DNA from: Candidatus Hydrogenedentota bacterium
GTDB lineage: Bacteria; Hydrogenedentota; Hydrogenedentia; Hydrogenedentales; SLHB01
DNA: 13,840 nt
Assembly (NCBI GenBank): GCA_007136375.1
Contig: SLHB01000419.1
Coordinates: 1 to 13,840, forward strand
Reading direction: 5' to 3'
Shown piece by piece: positions 6,647-13,840 of this stretch. Position 1 is the first letter of the stretch; each line of letters starts with the position of its first letter. The notes beneath the pieces were generated by a model. The model was not told the DNA's origin, searched no databases, and saw only the letters and a program-made list of their open reading frames with translations. A program made the translations under genes and the position numbers.

Positions 6647-9045
6647 CGGAGTTCAGCGCCAAAGTCCTTGTGAAGCCGGTGGAGGATCTTTTGAAAGGCC
6701 TTATCCGTCTCCTTGTCCGTGAGCGTGCGATCCTGAGCTTGAAAGACAAGGTTGAGGGCGAGGCTCTTCTTTCCCGACGGGACCTGGCGGCCCTTGTAAA
6801 TGTCGAAGAGCTGCACGTCCCGGAGGATCTTCCCCCCTGCTTCCTTTGCGGCTTGAACCACCGCGCCCGCCGGCGTGTCCACGGGCGCTAGGACGGCGAG
6901 ATCGCGCCAGGAAGGCGGATGCGCTGGGATCTTCTGGAACTGGGGCGCGGGAGGTTCATGAGCGAGCAAGGCGTCGAGTTGTAGTTCAGCAAGATAGACG
7001 GGCTGCTCAATGTCGAAGGCTTTCAGGACGTGCGGCGCGACACGGCCAAAGGCTCCCACAACGGTGTCATTAAGACGAACCTCGCCGCATTGGCCGGGCG
7101 TGTACGCGGAATGGCGCGCTTCCGTGACGGATGGATCGAGCCGCAGGGACGCAAAGAGCGCCTCCACAAGCCCCTTGATGTCGTAGATGTCGACCGGCGC
7201 GGGTTGGGCCGACCAATGCCGATCAGCGCGATTGCCCGTAAGGAGGAACACGACGCGTTGCGTCTGTTGCGGCAGGTCTGTCTCGTTGGGGGCCGGGAAG
7301 TAGACCGGGCCAATCTCGAAGCTGCGAAGGGTTGAGCGGCCGTGGTTGATATTGTGGGCGGCGTGGCCCAGCATGCCCGGGATCAAGGATGTCCGCATGG
7401 CGGCCATGTTTTCGGACAGGGGATTCAGGAGTTTGACGAAGCGGAGGGCTCTGCCGTTAAGGCCCGCCTTTTCCGTTTGGCGTTCGCTGCTAAAGGACAT
7501 GTGGAGGCATTCCGTGAGGCCGAGGCCTACAAGGAATCCCCGCAGGCGCCGGATGCGCCGGTCTTGTGGGGCGAACTCCGTCTCGGTCCTGCTCACACGG
7601 GGCAACGCTACGGGGATTTCTCCGTAGTTATAGAGCCGGGCGATCTCTTCGATGAGATCGGCCTCTTGGCTGACGTCATGACGCCAGGATGGCGCCCGGA
7701 AACGTGCGTCCGTAGAGGTTTCCTCTAGGGACGTGAACCCGAGGCTGGTAATGAACCGCGTCTGCTTGCTCGGTGGAATCTCCGTCCCGAGGAGGTCGTT
7801 CGTGCGCGTGTATCGAAGGGTCACCTCTGGGCGCTCGACAGGCTTGGGGTACTCGTCCAGGACCCCATGCGCGATCTGGGCGCCGGCGAGTTCGTGCAAT
7901 AGCGCGGCGGCCCGCTCCAGCGCGTGAGCGGCCATCTCCGGATCCGCGCCGCGCTGAAAGCGTTGAGAGGCCTCCGTGGCCATACCCAGAGCGCGGGCGC
8001 TGCGGCGGATGGACTTGGGATTGAAGTACGCGCTCTCCAAAAAGATGTTGCGCGTGTTCTCCCCGACTTCGGTGGGCTCCCCTCCCATCACGCCCGCAAC
8101 CGCGATGGGCTCGCGGGCGTCGGCGATGACGAGGGTGTCCCGGTCCAGCTTGCGCTTCTCGCCGTCCAGGGTGACCAGGGTCTCCCCTTCCTCCGCCAGC
8201 CGCACCACGACCCGCCGCTCGGCGAGGGTGTCCAGGTCGAAGGCGTGGAGCGGATGGCCCGTTTCCAGGAGGACGTAGTTGGTGATGTCGACGACGTTGT
8301 TGATGGAGCGTAGGCCCGCGCCGGTGAGGCGTGACCGCATCCATAGGGGCGCGGGTTTGACCGCTGCGTTGAGCGCGACGCGGGCGAGATACCGCGGACA
8401 ATGGGCGGGCGCGTCAATAGTGACGCTCGACAAGCCGGTGACGGGCGGGTTTCCTTCCGTGGAAGGGCCGCGGTAGGGTTGGCGAAGTGACGCGCCAAGG
8501 GAGGCGCTGAGTTCGCGGGCGATGCCGATCACGCCGGCCCAATCGCCGCGATTCGGCGTAACTTCGATCTCCAGGAACACGTCGTCGAGGCCCAGGTGCT
8601 CGACGGCGTCGGCGCCCACGGGCGCGTCGGGGGCCAGAATCAGGAGACCGCCTTGGTCCTCGCCAACGCCAAGCTCCCGTTCGGAACACATCATGCCGTG
8701 GGATTCGACGCCGCGCATCTTCCGCCGGGCGATGTCGAAGCCGCCCGGTAAACGCCCGCCGACCTTGGCCGTGGGGACCTTGTCCCCCACTTTCATGTTG
8801 TCCGCGCCGCAGATGATCTGGAGCGGCTCGCCCTCTCCCACATCGGTCTTGCATACCACGAGCTTGTCGGCGTTCGGATGAGGCTCGATGGACGTGATCT
8901 CGCCCACGGCGATGTTCTCGAGTTCTTCGCCGGGAACGTGGACGCTCTCGATTTCGAGTCCCAACATCGTAAGATGGTGGGCCAACTCCGCGGCGCCGAG
9001 ATCAATGTCTACAAATTCACGCAGCCAGTTGAGTGAGACGCGCAT
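6643..9045 (-). CDS. pheT: Phenylalanine--tRNA ligase beta subunit
   Basis: 800 residues, the normal length for the bacterial long-form beta chain. With PheS it forms the alpha2-beta2 cytoplasmic enzyme that charges tRNA-Phe. Domains in order: N-terminal start (MRVSLNWLREFVDID); tRNA-binding OB fold at ~40-155 with the PHPNADKL signature (56-62); B3/B4 editing domain at ~210-390, including NVVDITNYVLLETGHPLHAFD (250-270); B5 at ~408-480 ending in DLIEEIARLYNYGEIP; catalytic-like core at ~490-695; C-terminal FDX-ACB anticodon-binding domain at ~703-800 with SWRDLAV, LFDIYKG and RTLTDKE. The start lies two bases after the pheS stop, with GGAG eleven bases upstream. The 3' end overlaps the coiled-coil gene by ATGA. 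All domains look intact. Confidence 0.98.
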   Translation of the reverse strand: MRVSLNWLREFVDIDLGAAELAHHLTMLGLEIESVHVPGEELENIAVGEITSIEPHPNADKLVVCKTDVGEGEPLQIICGADNMKVGDKVPTAKVGGRLPGGFDIARRKMRGVESHGMMCSERELGVGEDQGGLLILAPDAPVGADAVEHLGLDDVFLEIEVTPNRGDWAGVIGIARELSASLGASLRQPYRGPSTEGNPPVTGLSSVTIDAPAHCPRYLARVALNAAVKPAPLWMRSRLTGAGLRSINNVVDITNYVLLETGHPLHAFDLDTLAERRVVVRLAEEGETLVTLDGEKRKLDRDTLVIADAREPIAVAGVMGGEPTEVGENTRNIFLESAYFNPKSIRRSARALGMATEASQRFQRGADPEMAAHALERAAALLHELAGAQIAHGVLDEYPKPVERPEVTLRYTRTNDLLGTEIPPSKQTRFITSLGFTSLEETSTDARFRAPSWRHDVSQEADLIEEIARLYNYGEIPVALPRVSRTETEFAPQDRRIRRLRGFLVGLGLTECLHMSFSSERQTEKAGLNGRALRFVKLLNPLSENMAAMRTSLIPGMLGHAAHNINHGRSTLRSFEIGPVYFPAPNETDLPQQTQRVVFLLTGNRADRHWSAQPAPVDIYDIKGLVEALFASLRLDPSVTEARHSAYTPGQCGEVRLNDTVVGAFGRVAPHVLKAFDIEQPVYLAELQLDALLAHEPPAPQFQKIPAHPPSWRDLAVLAPVDTPAGAVVQAAKEAGGKILRDVQLFDIYKGRQVPSGKKSLALNLVFQAQDRTLTDKETDKAFQKILHRLHKDFGAELR

Positions 9046-9047
9046 AA

Positions 9048-10064
9048 CTAAAACTGCTCCAAGAAGCGCACATCATTTTCGTAGAGATGGTGAATGCTGT
9101 CGATGGAATGCTTGAGCATGGCCATCCGGTCGACGCCCATTCCGAATGCGAAGCCCGTATACGTCTCGGAGTCGTAGTTGGCGTACTTGAACACCTCGGG
9201 ATGCACCATGCCGCATCCCAGGATCTCGAGCCAGCCCAAATGCTTGCAGACTCGGCAGCCCTGTCCCTTGCACACGGTGCAACTAATGTCCATTTCGGCG
9301 GAGGGCTCGGTGAACGGAAAGTAGTGAGGCCGGAAACGGACTTCCGTATCTTTTCCGAAGAAAGCGTGGGAAAACAGCATGAGCGCGCCCTTCAATTCGG
9401 CGAATGTGACCCCCTTATCAACCCAAAGTCCTTCGACCTGGTGGAACATGGGGCTATGGCTCGCGTCGGCGTCCACGCGGAAGGTCCTGCCGGGCACGAT
9501 GACGGCGACGGGCGGGGCCGTCTGCTCCATCACCCGCATTTGCACGGGCGACGTGTGGGTGCGCAACACGACGCCGGGTTTCACGAAGAAGGTGTCATGA
9601 AGATCCCGGGCGGGATGGTCCGCCGGCGTATTCAGGCTGTCGAAATTGTAGTACTCGGTTTCTATGTCCGGGCCCGTCGCGACACGGAAGCCCAAGCCCG
9701 CGAAGATGTCCGTGATTTCTTCAATCACTTGCGAGATAGGGTGTTTGTGGCCGAAGGACGGGCGCCGGCCGGGCAACGTCAGGTCAGCCCGGTCCTGCTC
9801 GGCCTGATCCTCAAGGACCTTCGCCTCAAGAGCCTGCTTGCGCTCCTCGATGGCGCTGACGACGGCCTTCTTGATCTCGTTCGCCGTCTTCCCAAGGACA
9901 GGACGCTCCTCCTCGGGGGCTTCGCTCACGTTGCGGAGTATGTTGGTGAGCACGCCCTTCCGGCCGAGGTAATGCACCCGCGCCGTCTCGAGCGACTGGA
10001 GATCGGCGGCGTCCGCTACGGCCCGCAGCGCTTCTCCACGCACCGCTTCCAATTGGTCTCTCAT
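9048..10064 (-). CDS. pheS: Phenylalanine--tRNA ligase alpha subunit
   Basis: 338 residues, the usual length of the catalytic alpha chain, which activates phenylalanine with ATP and transfers it to tRNA-Phe in complex with PheT. The N-terminal ~90 residues form the tRNA-binding coiled coil. The class II catalytic domain follows: LRTHTSPVQMR (167-177), motif 2 region FRVDADASHSPMFHQVEG (195-212), FRPHYFPFTEPSAE (244-257), GWLEILGCGMVHPEV (277-291) and motif 3 GFAFGMGVDRMAML (304-317). Four cysteines, C262, C265, C270 and C273 (C-x2-C-x4-C-x2-C), sit just before the GWLEILG strand. This knuckle occurs in part of the PheS family and is absent from E. coli PheS. ATG start with AAGGA four bases upstream. 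It is 44 bases after yggS and two bases before pheT. No Phe-rich leader peptide or attenuator is visible in the 44-base gap. Confidence 0.98.
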   Translation of the reverse strand: MRDQLEAVRGEALRAVADAADLQSLETARVHYLGRKGVLTNILRNVSEAPEEERPVLGKTANEIKKAVVSAIEERKQALEAKVLEDQAEQDRADLTLPGRRPSFGHKHPISQVIEEITDIFAGLGFRVATGPDIETEYYNFDSLNTPADHPARDLHDTFFVKPGVVLRTHTSPVQMRVMEQTAPPVAVIVPGRTFRVDADASHSPMFHQVEGLWVDKGVTFAELKGALMLFSHAFFGKDTEVRFRPHYFPFTEPSAEMDISCTVCKGQGCRVCKHLGWLEILGCGMVHPEVFKYANYDSETYTGFAFGMGVDRMAMLKHSIDSIHHLYENDVRFLEQF

Positions 10065-10108
10065 AGCTTCCTTGCGTTGGTTTGCATGGCGGAGGCGAAC
10101 TTGATGAA

Positions 10109-10786
10109 CTAGACGCCTTCGAACAAGGCGGAGCCTATACGGACCTGTGTGGCGCCTTCTTCAATGGCGACTTCGAAGTCGTTGGTCATGCCCATCGAAA
10201 GCTCCGGCAGGGATAAGCCTTCGGCCAGGCCGACCAGCCGCCGGAACACGGGCCGCGTCAGCTCTGGGTCTTCGGTGTAGGGCGCCATGGTCATGAGTCC
10301 ACGCACCCTCAAATGCTCCAGCGCCTTGATCCGCTCCACCGCCTCGGGAAGGTCCTCGGGGGCGAAGCCGTGCTTGCTCGCTTCGCCGGAAACGTTGACC
10401 TCGATAAGGATGTTCAGCCGTTTCTCTAGCGCGCCGCAGTGCTTGTCCAGCGCTTCCGCCAAGGCCATGCGGTCCACGGCGTCGGCCCAATCGAACAGCG
10501 CCGCCACGTCCCGGGCCTTGCGGCGCTGAACGACGCCGACCATGTGCCACTCGGCGCCGCTGGGTGTGGCGGCTTGCTTCTCCTCCACGCCTGGGAGCCG
10601 GTTCTCGCCAAAAGCGGTCACGCCCGATTCGTAGAGCGTCCGCACGGCTCCGGCGTCCACAGCCTTCGTGACGGCGACGAGGCGGACATCGCTCCGGACG
10701 CGCCCCCCTCGCGCGGCCGCCGCGGCGATGCGCGCTTCGATACGTTGAAGGTTCTCTTTGATCAGGTTTTGTGCCTTTGTGTTCAC
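10109..10786 (-). CDS. yggS: YggS/PLPBP-family pyridoxal phosphate homeostasis protein
   Basis: 225-residue single-domain TIM-barrel PLP carrier of the YggS/PROSC family. It binds pyridoxal phosphate without known catalysis and affects vitamin B6 and amino acid pools. K41 in LVAVTKAVD is the expected PLP Schiff-base lysine. Other family segments are FGENR (59-63), WHMVG (80-84), NVSGEASKHGF (131-141), GLMTMAP (163-169), SMGMTNDFEVAI (197-208) and the phosphate-binding VRIGSALF (215-222). Two segments are divergent: after FGENR it reads LPGVEEK rather than the usual VQE-type sequence, and the usual IGxLQxNK reads VGVVQRRK (83-90). The start is GTG with no clear ribosome-binding site. A CTG at codon 8, preceded by AAAGG, would give the N-terminus typical of the family and is an alternative. 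It probably heads the pheST-coiled coil-zapA operon. Confidence 0.93.
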   Translation of the reverse strand: MNTKAQNLIKENLQRIEARIAAAAARGGRVRSDVRLVAVTKAVDAGAVRTLYESGVTAFGENRLPGVEEKQAATPSGAEWHMVGVVQRRKARDVAALFDWADAVDRMALAEALDKHCGALEKRLNILIEVNVSGEASKHGFAPEDLPEAVERIKALEHLRVRGLMTMAPYTEDPELTRPVFRRLVGLAEGLSLPELSMGMTNDFEVAIEEGATQVRIGSALFEGV

Positions 10787-10824
10787 GTGACGTGGGGCGG
10801 CGCTCGTGTTGGCCGTGGCGTGCG

Positions 10825-10841
10825 CGCCGCCCTAGGCGGCG
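10825..10841. repeat. Tight GC hairpin in the yggS leader
   Basis: CGCCGCC (10825-10831) and GGCGGCG (10835-10841) form a perfect seven-base stem with a three-base loop, 38 bases upstream of the yggS GTG. No T-run follows on either strand, so it is not a standard intrinsic terminator. It could lie in the yggS 5' leader or be a chance palindrome in GC-rich DNA. Confidence 0.35.
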
Positions 10842-10874
10842 ATTCGCGCCGCGCCGGCTAGCCGGGCCCCCTTC

Positions 10875-10902
10875 CGTTCGCGCCATGGTACCCGGGCGAA
10901 CG
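10875..10902. repeat. Inverted repeat upstream of yggS, possible operator
   Basis: CGTTCGC (10875-10881) and GCGAACG (10896-10902) are perfect inverted arms separated by 14 bases that contain the palindromes CCATGG and GGTACC. The arm centres are 21 bases apart, about two helical turns, which fits a dimeric regulator site, but no clear promoter hexamers could be placed beside it. The whole 229-base spacer 10787-11015 is otherwise without a recognised gene. Confidence 0.25.
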
Positions 10903-11015
10903 CCTGCAATCAAGGGCCGCGCGGGGGCTGAAGGACGGTCCTGTTATGGCAGCGTCCGCCGCGCTCCCAGGCAAGGCAAGGGGCGCGGCGGCGTCATGCG
11001 GTTTCGATCCGTGGG

Positions 11016-12461
11016 CTAGGCGCCGTCGGCCTCGTTGGCCCGGCGGCGCTGCTCCCCTTCCTGCTGCCGCAAGAGGTACTGACGTTCGGACAGGCTCAGC
11101 GGGAGCCCCCCTTCAAGCTTGATCTCGATGATCATCTCTGAGGCTTCCTGGAAGAAGTCCGAACTCTCCCAGCGGGCGTTTTCAAGCAACGCGACTGCTT
11201 CGTAATACTGGCCGGCCTCCGCGAGCTCTAGCGCGTCCAGGCGGAGTACGCGCGTGCGGGCGTATCCGTCATCGTAGTAGAGGAGGATGTTCTCCCAGAC
11301 CGCGCGCGCCTCGTCAAAATGGGCCTCGGCCTCCGCGCGCAGCTCCGCGGCGCGTTCGTCGTCGCCTTCTGCCTCGGCTTCCCGGGCGGCGGCGTACGCC
11401 GCTTCTCCATCCCGTTCCGCGATAAGCCCCTCGTTGATAGCGATAAACCGGGGCGCCACCTGATTGTCCGGGAATTCTTCCAGATAGCTTTCCCAGCCCT
11501 GTAAAGACCGCTCATACTGGCCGTCGTCTTGAAGGGCCCGGTAATAGGTGCGCCGCACCCAACTCTCGTGGGGATACCGCACCGCCTCGGACAGATACCG
11601 CACCGCACTCGTGGGATCGTCAATCTTCTCCATGTAGATGGAGAAACCGAGATCAAAGTACAGCCGGTAGTCCGTGGGGTTCTTGCGGATGCCGTCCTTG
11701 AGGAAGTCAGCGGCGCGGTAGTAAAAGCGTTCCTTCTCCCCCACCCACGCATCATACCGTTCGTCGTACTCCATGAGCGCGGGCGGCGTATCCGCCATCG
11801 GGGCGGTGATGTTGTAGGCCATGTGCCATCCGCCCAACAAGAACGCGTCGACGAAGTTGGGATCCAATGTGACCGTGGTGTACATCAAGGGGATCATGCG
11901 GTGCATGATGCCCTGGTGCCAGTACTTGTCCACCTCTAGCCAAATGAGGTTGGCGGCCATCTGCCGGAAGCCCAGGAACATGTTCCCGAGGTTTACGAGC
12001 GTCCCTTCATTGGCGTACAGATCTCCAACCTCGAAGACCTCTCCCAAGCTGGCGAGGCGGCCTTCACGGCGCAGTTCGTGAAACCGCTGCCGCAGGTCCC
12101 GCGACTCGGCGCTGCTGGCCAGCCGCCATATTTCGTGCTCGTGGCCGCCTTGTTGCACGGCGCGGATGAGGGCGCTATAGGACTCCTCGTCCGCGTCCTC
12201 GCCGCCGGGCTCCACGTTCAGCCGCGGCTCAAAGTGGGCTTCCACGTCCGTGAAAAGGCTTTCGTCCATGTAGTCAGGGGCGGTGGCCTCGCGGGCCGCC
12301 TGGCCCGGCTCCAAGGTGCCGAACACCCGGAGCTGATTGGCGGCGGCGACCACCCACCGGTAGAACGTTTCGGATTCCCGGAGTTCGCTCACCCGCGCGC
12401 CCTGCCAGGAAGCCAGCACTAAGGCCAGGATGATGGCGATGATGAGTTTGGGCGCCTTCAT
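11016..12461 (-). CDS. Membrane-anchored TPR-like protein linked to an ABC-2 transporter
   Basis: 481 residues. An N-terminal hydrophobic segment at ~5-19 follows a short Lys-containing head (MKAPK), consistent with a signal anchor or cleavable signal. There is no lipobox cysteine, and no cysteine anywhere in the protein, which fits an extracytoplasmic location. The body is helical with TPR-like repeats: 156-220 (aromatic-rich, MFLGFRQMAANLIWLEVDKYWHQ region and LDPNFVDAFLLGGWHMAYN), 245-300 (YYRAADFLKDGIRKNPTDYRLYFDLG), 301-335 and ~385-430. An Ala/Glu-rich charged helix spans ~352-390. No enzymatic motif is seen. ATG start with AGGAG eight bases upstream. It starts 11 bases after the permease stop, so it is probably co-transcribed with the ABC-2 ATPase and permease. 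TPR proteins are usually protein-binding scaffolds. A role as transporter partner or periplasmic adaptor is inference; the exact function is unknown. Confidence 0.85.
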   Translation of the reverse strand: MKAPKLIIAIILALVLASWQGARVSELRESETFYRWVVAAANQLRVFGTLEPGQAAREATAPDYMDESLFTDVEAHFEPRLNVEPGGEDADEESYSALIRAVQQGGHEHEIWRLASSAESRDLRQRFHELRREGRLASLGEVFEVGDLYANEGTLVNLGNMFLGFRQMAANLIWLEVDKYWHQGIMHRMIPLMYTTVTLDPNFVDAFLLGGWHMAYNITAPMADTPPALMEYDERYDAWVGEKERFYYRAADFLKDGIRKNPTDYRLYFDLGFSIYMEKIDDPTSAVRYLSEAVRYPHESWVRRTYYRALQDDGQYERSLQGWESYLEEFPDNQVAPRFIAINEGLIAERDGEAAYAAAREAEAEGDDERAAELRAEAEAHFDEARAVWENILLYYDDGYARTRVLRLDALELAEAGQYYEAVALLENARWESSDFFQEASEMIIEIKLEGGLPLSLSERQYLLRQQEGEQRRRANEADGA

Positions 12462-12472
12462 GATAGGCTCTC

Positions 12473-13312
12473 CTACAATTCCTTCCTACGAAAGATCCAA
12501 TACGCGATTCCCAGCCCCGCCACTACAAAGAGCAGCGCATACAAGATGAGGTTGGGAATCATGATATCCGCTGGCGGATCATTGGGCTGAAGATGAAGCA
12601 GTTGCGACCGCATGTTAAAATTTTGCAGGTTCGGCAACACGAGCCACAGCCCGTAGGCGATCTGTCCAATGACTTGATCGCCCCATTCGCCGGTCTGTCC
12701 CGCCCGCGTGTAGACGTCATAGAGGTACTCGGTCAGGTGGCCCGTGATGTAGATGAACAGGCCCGCGATCGTGGGCAGCACCGGCGATGTGGCCGCGCAC
12801 GAAACAGCGAAGGTGAATCCAGATACGACGATGAACTCGAAGTAGGTCAGAAGGATCGTCCACAGCAACAAGGTGGGCAGGATTCCTTCTTGGAAGTAAA
12901 GGGCTACAAAGAATAACCCTCCCATTAACGCCAAGTTCATGAGAACGATCAACTGGACGCCGAGGAACTTCCCAAGAAGATACTGGTACCGGCGCACGGG
13001 TTTGGAGAGAACGGTATAGATAACCTTATTCTCCACTTCCGATGGCACAACCGAGGCGCTGATGAAGATGGTAATGAGGACGCCAAAAATGGAGATTGCC
13101 GTGACGCAGATGTCCTTGACGAGTTTCGCGTCGACTTCGGCGTCCGCTCCAGTGCCGCCCGTTTCAAGAAAGGCGGTGAGGAACGTCGCGCCAAAGATCG
13201 TAAGAAGACTCAGGATCAGAAATCCGATAAGAATCTTCTTCCGCATGCCCTCCCGCCAGGTATAGCTGGATATGGACCACAAACTGTGGAAAAACACTGG
13301 GATCGCTGTCAT
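12473..13312 (-). CDS. ABC-2 type transporter permease
   Basis: 279-residue integral membrane protein, normal length for an ABC-2 (NosY/CcmB-like) permease. Hydrophobic segments lie at ~27-49, 70-90, 116-140, 143-171, 175-193 and 253-273, giving about six helices, with the C-terminus ending in the basic cytoplasmic RRKEL. The cytoplasmic loop PSEVENKVIYTVLSKPVRR (90-108) followed by YLLGKFLG is the characteristic ABC-2 sequence thought to contact the ATPase. A hydrophilic, likely external loop lies at ~50-66 and another at ~196-250. The ATG overlaps the ATPase stop as ATGA, and the TPR gene follows 11 bases later. It should pair with the ATPase encoded upstream. The substrate is not evident; the family exports polysaccharides, lipids, drugs or peptides, or supports envelope enzymes. 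Confidence 0.92.
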   Translation of the reverse strand: MTAIPVFFHSLWSISSYTWREGMRKKILIGFLILSLLTIFGATFLTAFLETGGTGADAEVDAKLVKDICVTAISIFGVLITIFISASVVPSEVENKVIYTVLSKPVRRYQYLLGKFLGVQLIVLMNLALMGGLFFVALYFQEGILPTLLLWTILLTYFEFIVVSGFTFAVSCAATSPVLPTIAGLFIYITGHLTEYLYDVYTRAGQTGEWGDQVIGQIAYGLWLVLPNLQNFNMRSQLLHLQPNDPPADIMIPNLILYALLFVVAGLGIAYWIFRRKEL

Positions 13313-13840
13313 TGGCTGCTGCTGTCCTTCCGTTCCTCGGCTTTTCTGCCCGCGTCTCCAACGGTCCGCACAAACAGTTCCTCCAGCGTTTCCCGCCGTG
13401 GCCGCACGCTGATCAACTTCACGTTGAAGGTCTTACACATCTCCAACGCTTCGTAAAGGGAAATGTCTGACGGGGCCCGCAGCAGCGCCTTTCCGTCCAC
13501 GCTGTCTTCCGTCGTGATGCCCTTCTGCGCCAGGCGCCCGATGCTCTCCTCGCTGGGTTGCTCCACCTCCAACGTGAGGTCGCGGTCCTTGAGCAGTTCG
13601 TCGATCGTCCCGATGGTTTGCAACTCGCCGCTGTACAGAATGCCCACGCGGTTGCTGATCAGCTCCACCTCCAGCAACTCGTGGCTCGAAATCATGAGCG
13701 TCTTCCCCTCGTCCCGCAACCGCACCAGAATGTCCCGGATGTCCTTACGGGCGATGGGATCGAGCCCCGTGGTGGGTTCGTCGAGGATGAGGATGCGGGG
13801 ATCGCTGATCATGGCCTGAGCCAGGCCGATGCGCTGCCGC
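13309..13840 (-). CDS. ABC-2 transporter ATP-binding protein (5' partial)
   Basis: C-terminal part (~177 residues visible) of a cytoplasmic ABC ATPase. The frame is open to the window edge and begins just after the signature motif (RQRIGLAQAMISDP), so the ATG at 13812 is internal and the start, Walker A and most of the signature lie outside the window. Walker B with catalytic Glu (ILILDEPTTGLDP) and the H-loop (MISSHELLEVE) are present and intact. After the ATPase core (SNRVGILYSGEL) a C-terminal extension of ~95 residues follows, as in CcmA/DrrA-type ATPases with a DUF4162-like tail. It includes LTLEVEQPSEESIGRLAQK and a final RRETLEELFVRTVG helix. The stop overlaps the permease start as ATGA, so the two should be made together and assemble as the motor of one ABC-2 transporter. 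Confidence 0.95.
   Translation of the reverse strand, partial: RQRIGLAQAMISDPRILILDEPTTGLDPIARKDIRDILVRLRDEGKTLMISSHELLEVELISNRVGILYSGELQTIGTIDELLKDRDLTLEVEQPSEESIGRLAQKGITTEDSVDGKALLRAPSDISLYEALEMCKTFNVKLISVRPRRETLEELFVRTVGDAGRKAEERKDSSSQ

Noticed and set aside
9087..10112. 341-codon open frame on the + strand opposite pheS
   Set aside because: It is exactly antisense to a full, motif-complete pheS. GC-rich codon use on one strand keeps the opposite frame open; no family motifs were seen.
10161..10913. 250-codon minus-strand frame overlapping yggS and its leader
   Set aside because: Arg/Gly-rich shadow of yggS in another frame; no start signal or motif.
13810..13812. ATG at 13812 as the ATPase start
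   Set aside because: It falls between the signature motif and Walker B; the preceding codons RQRIGLAQA are conserved ATPase sequence.

Overview
The window is GC-rich, densely coded bacterial DNA. Genes are packed with 1-4 base overlaps, GTG starts occur, and translation and division genes sit next to envelope transporters. I cannot fix the taxon from sequence alone. The ZapA-like protein, membrane-anchored TPR protein and multi-domain sensor kinase fit a Gram-negative-type, probably uncultivated lineage. There is no tRNA, rRNA, CRISPR array, insertion sequence or phage gene that I can support.

Left block, + strand (1-5425): the 3' part of a hybrid sensor histidine kinase (GAF, HisKA, HATPase, then two receiver domains; its start lies before the window) runs directly into two half-size ABC exporter genes. 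The kinase stop and the first exporter GTG share a base, and the two exporter genes overlap by ATGA. Motif changes match a heterodimeric exporter with one degenerate and one consensus ATP site. A terminator-like hairpin follows at 5438-5470.

Middle (5426-6047): a 622-base spacer between convergent operons. It holds the terminator, a second long-loop hairpin, a 57-codon minus-strand open frame of unknown meaning, and an AT-rich island with promoter-like hexamers and a 9-bp near-repeat. No known gene or RNA was recognised there.

Right block, - strand, read right to left from 13840 to 6048: an ABC-2 type ATPase (start outside the window), its permease, and a membrane-anchored, cysteine-free TPR-like protein. 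These three form one tight cluster, probably a transporter with an extracytoplasmic partner. After a 229-base spacer come yggS (PLP homeostasis), pheS and pheT (the two chains of phenylalanyl-tRNA synthetase), a 98-residue coiled-coil protein, and a ZapA-like cell-division protein. The last three overlap by ATGA, so tRNA charging and Z-ring accessory proteins are probably made from one message.

Most of the window is ordinary core and transport gene content. The points most worth checking are the kinase-exporter coupling, the ABC-2/TPR triad, the coiled-coil plus ZapA pair, and the structured convergent spacer.
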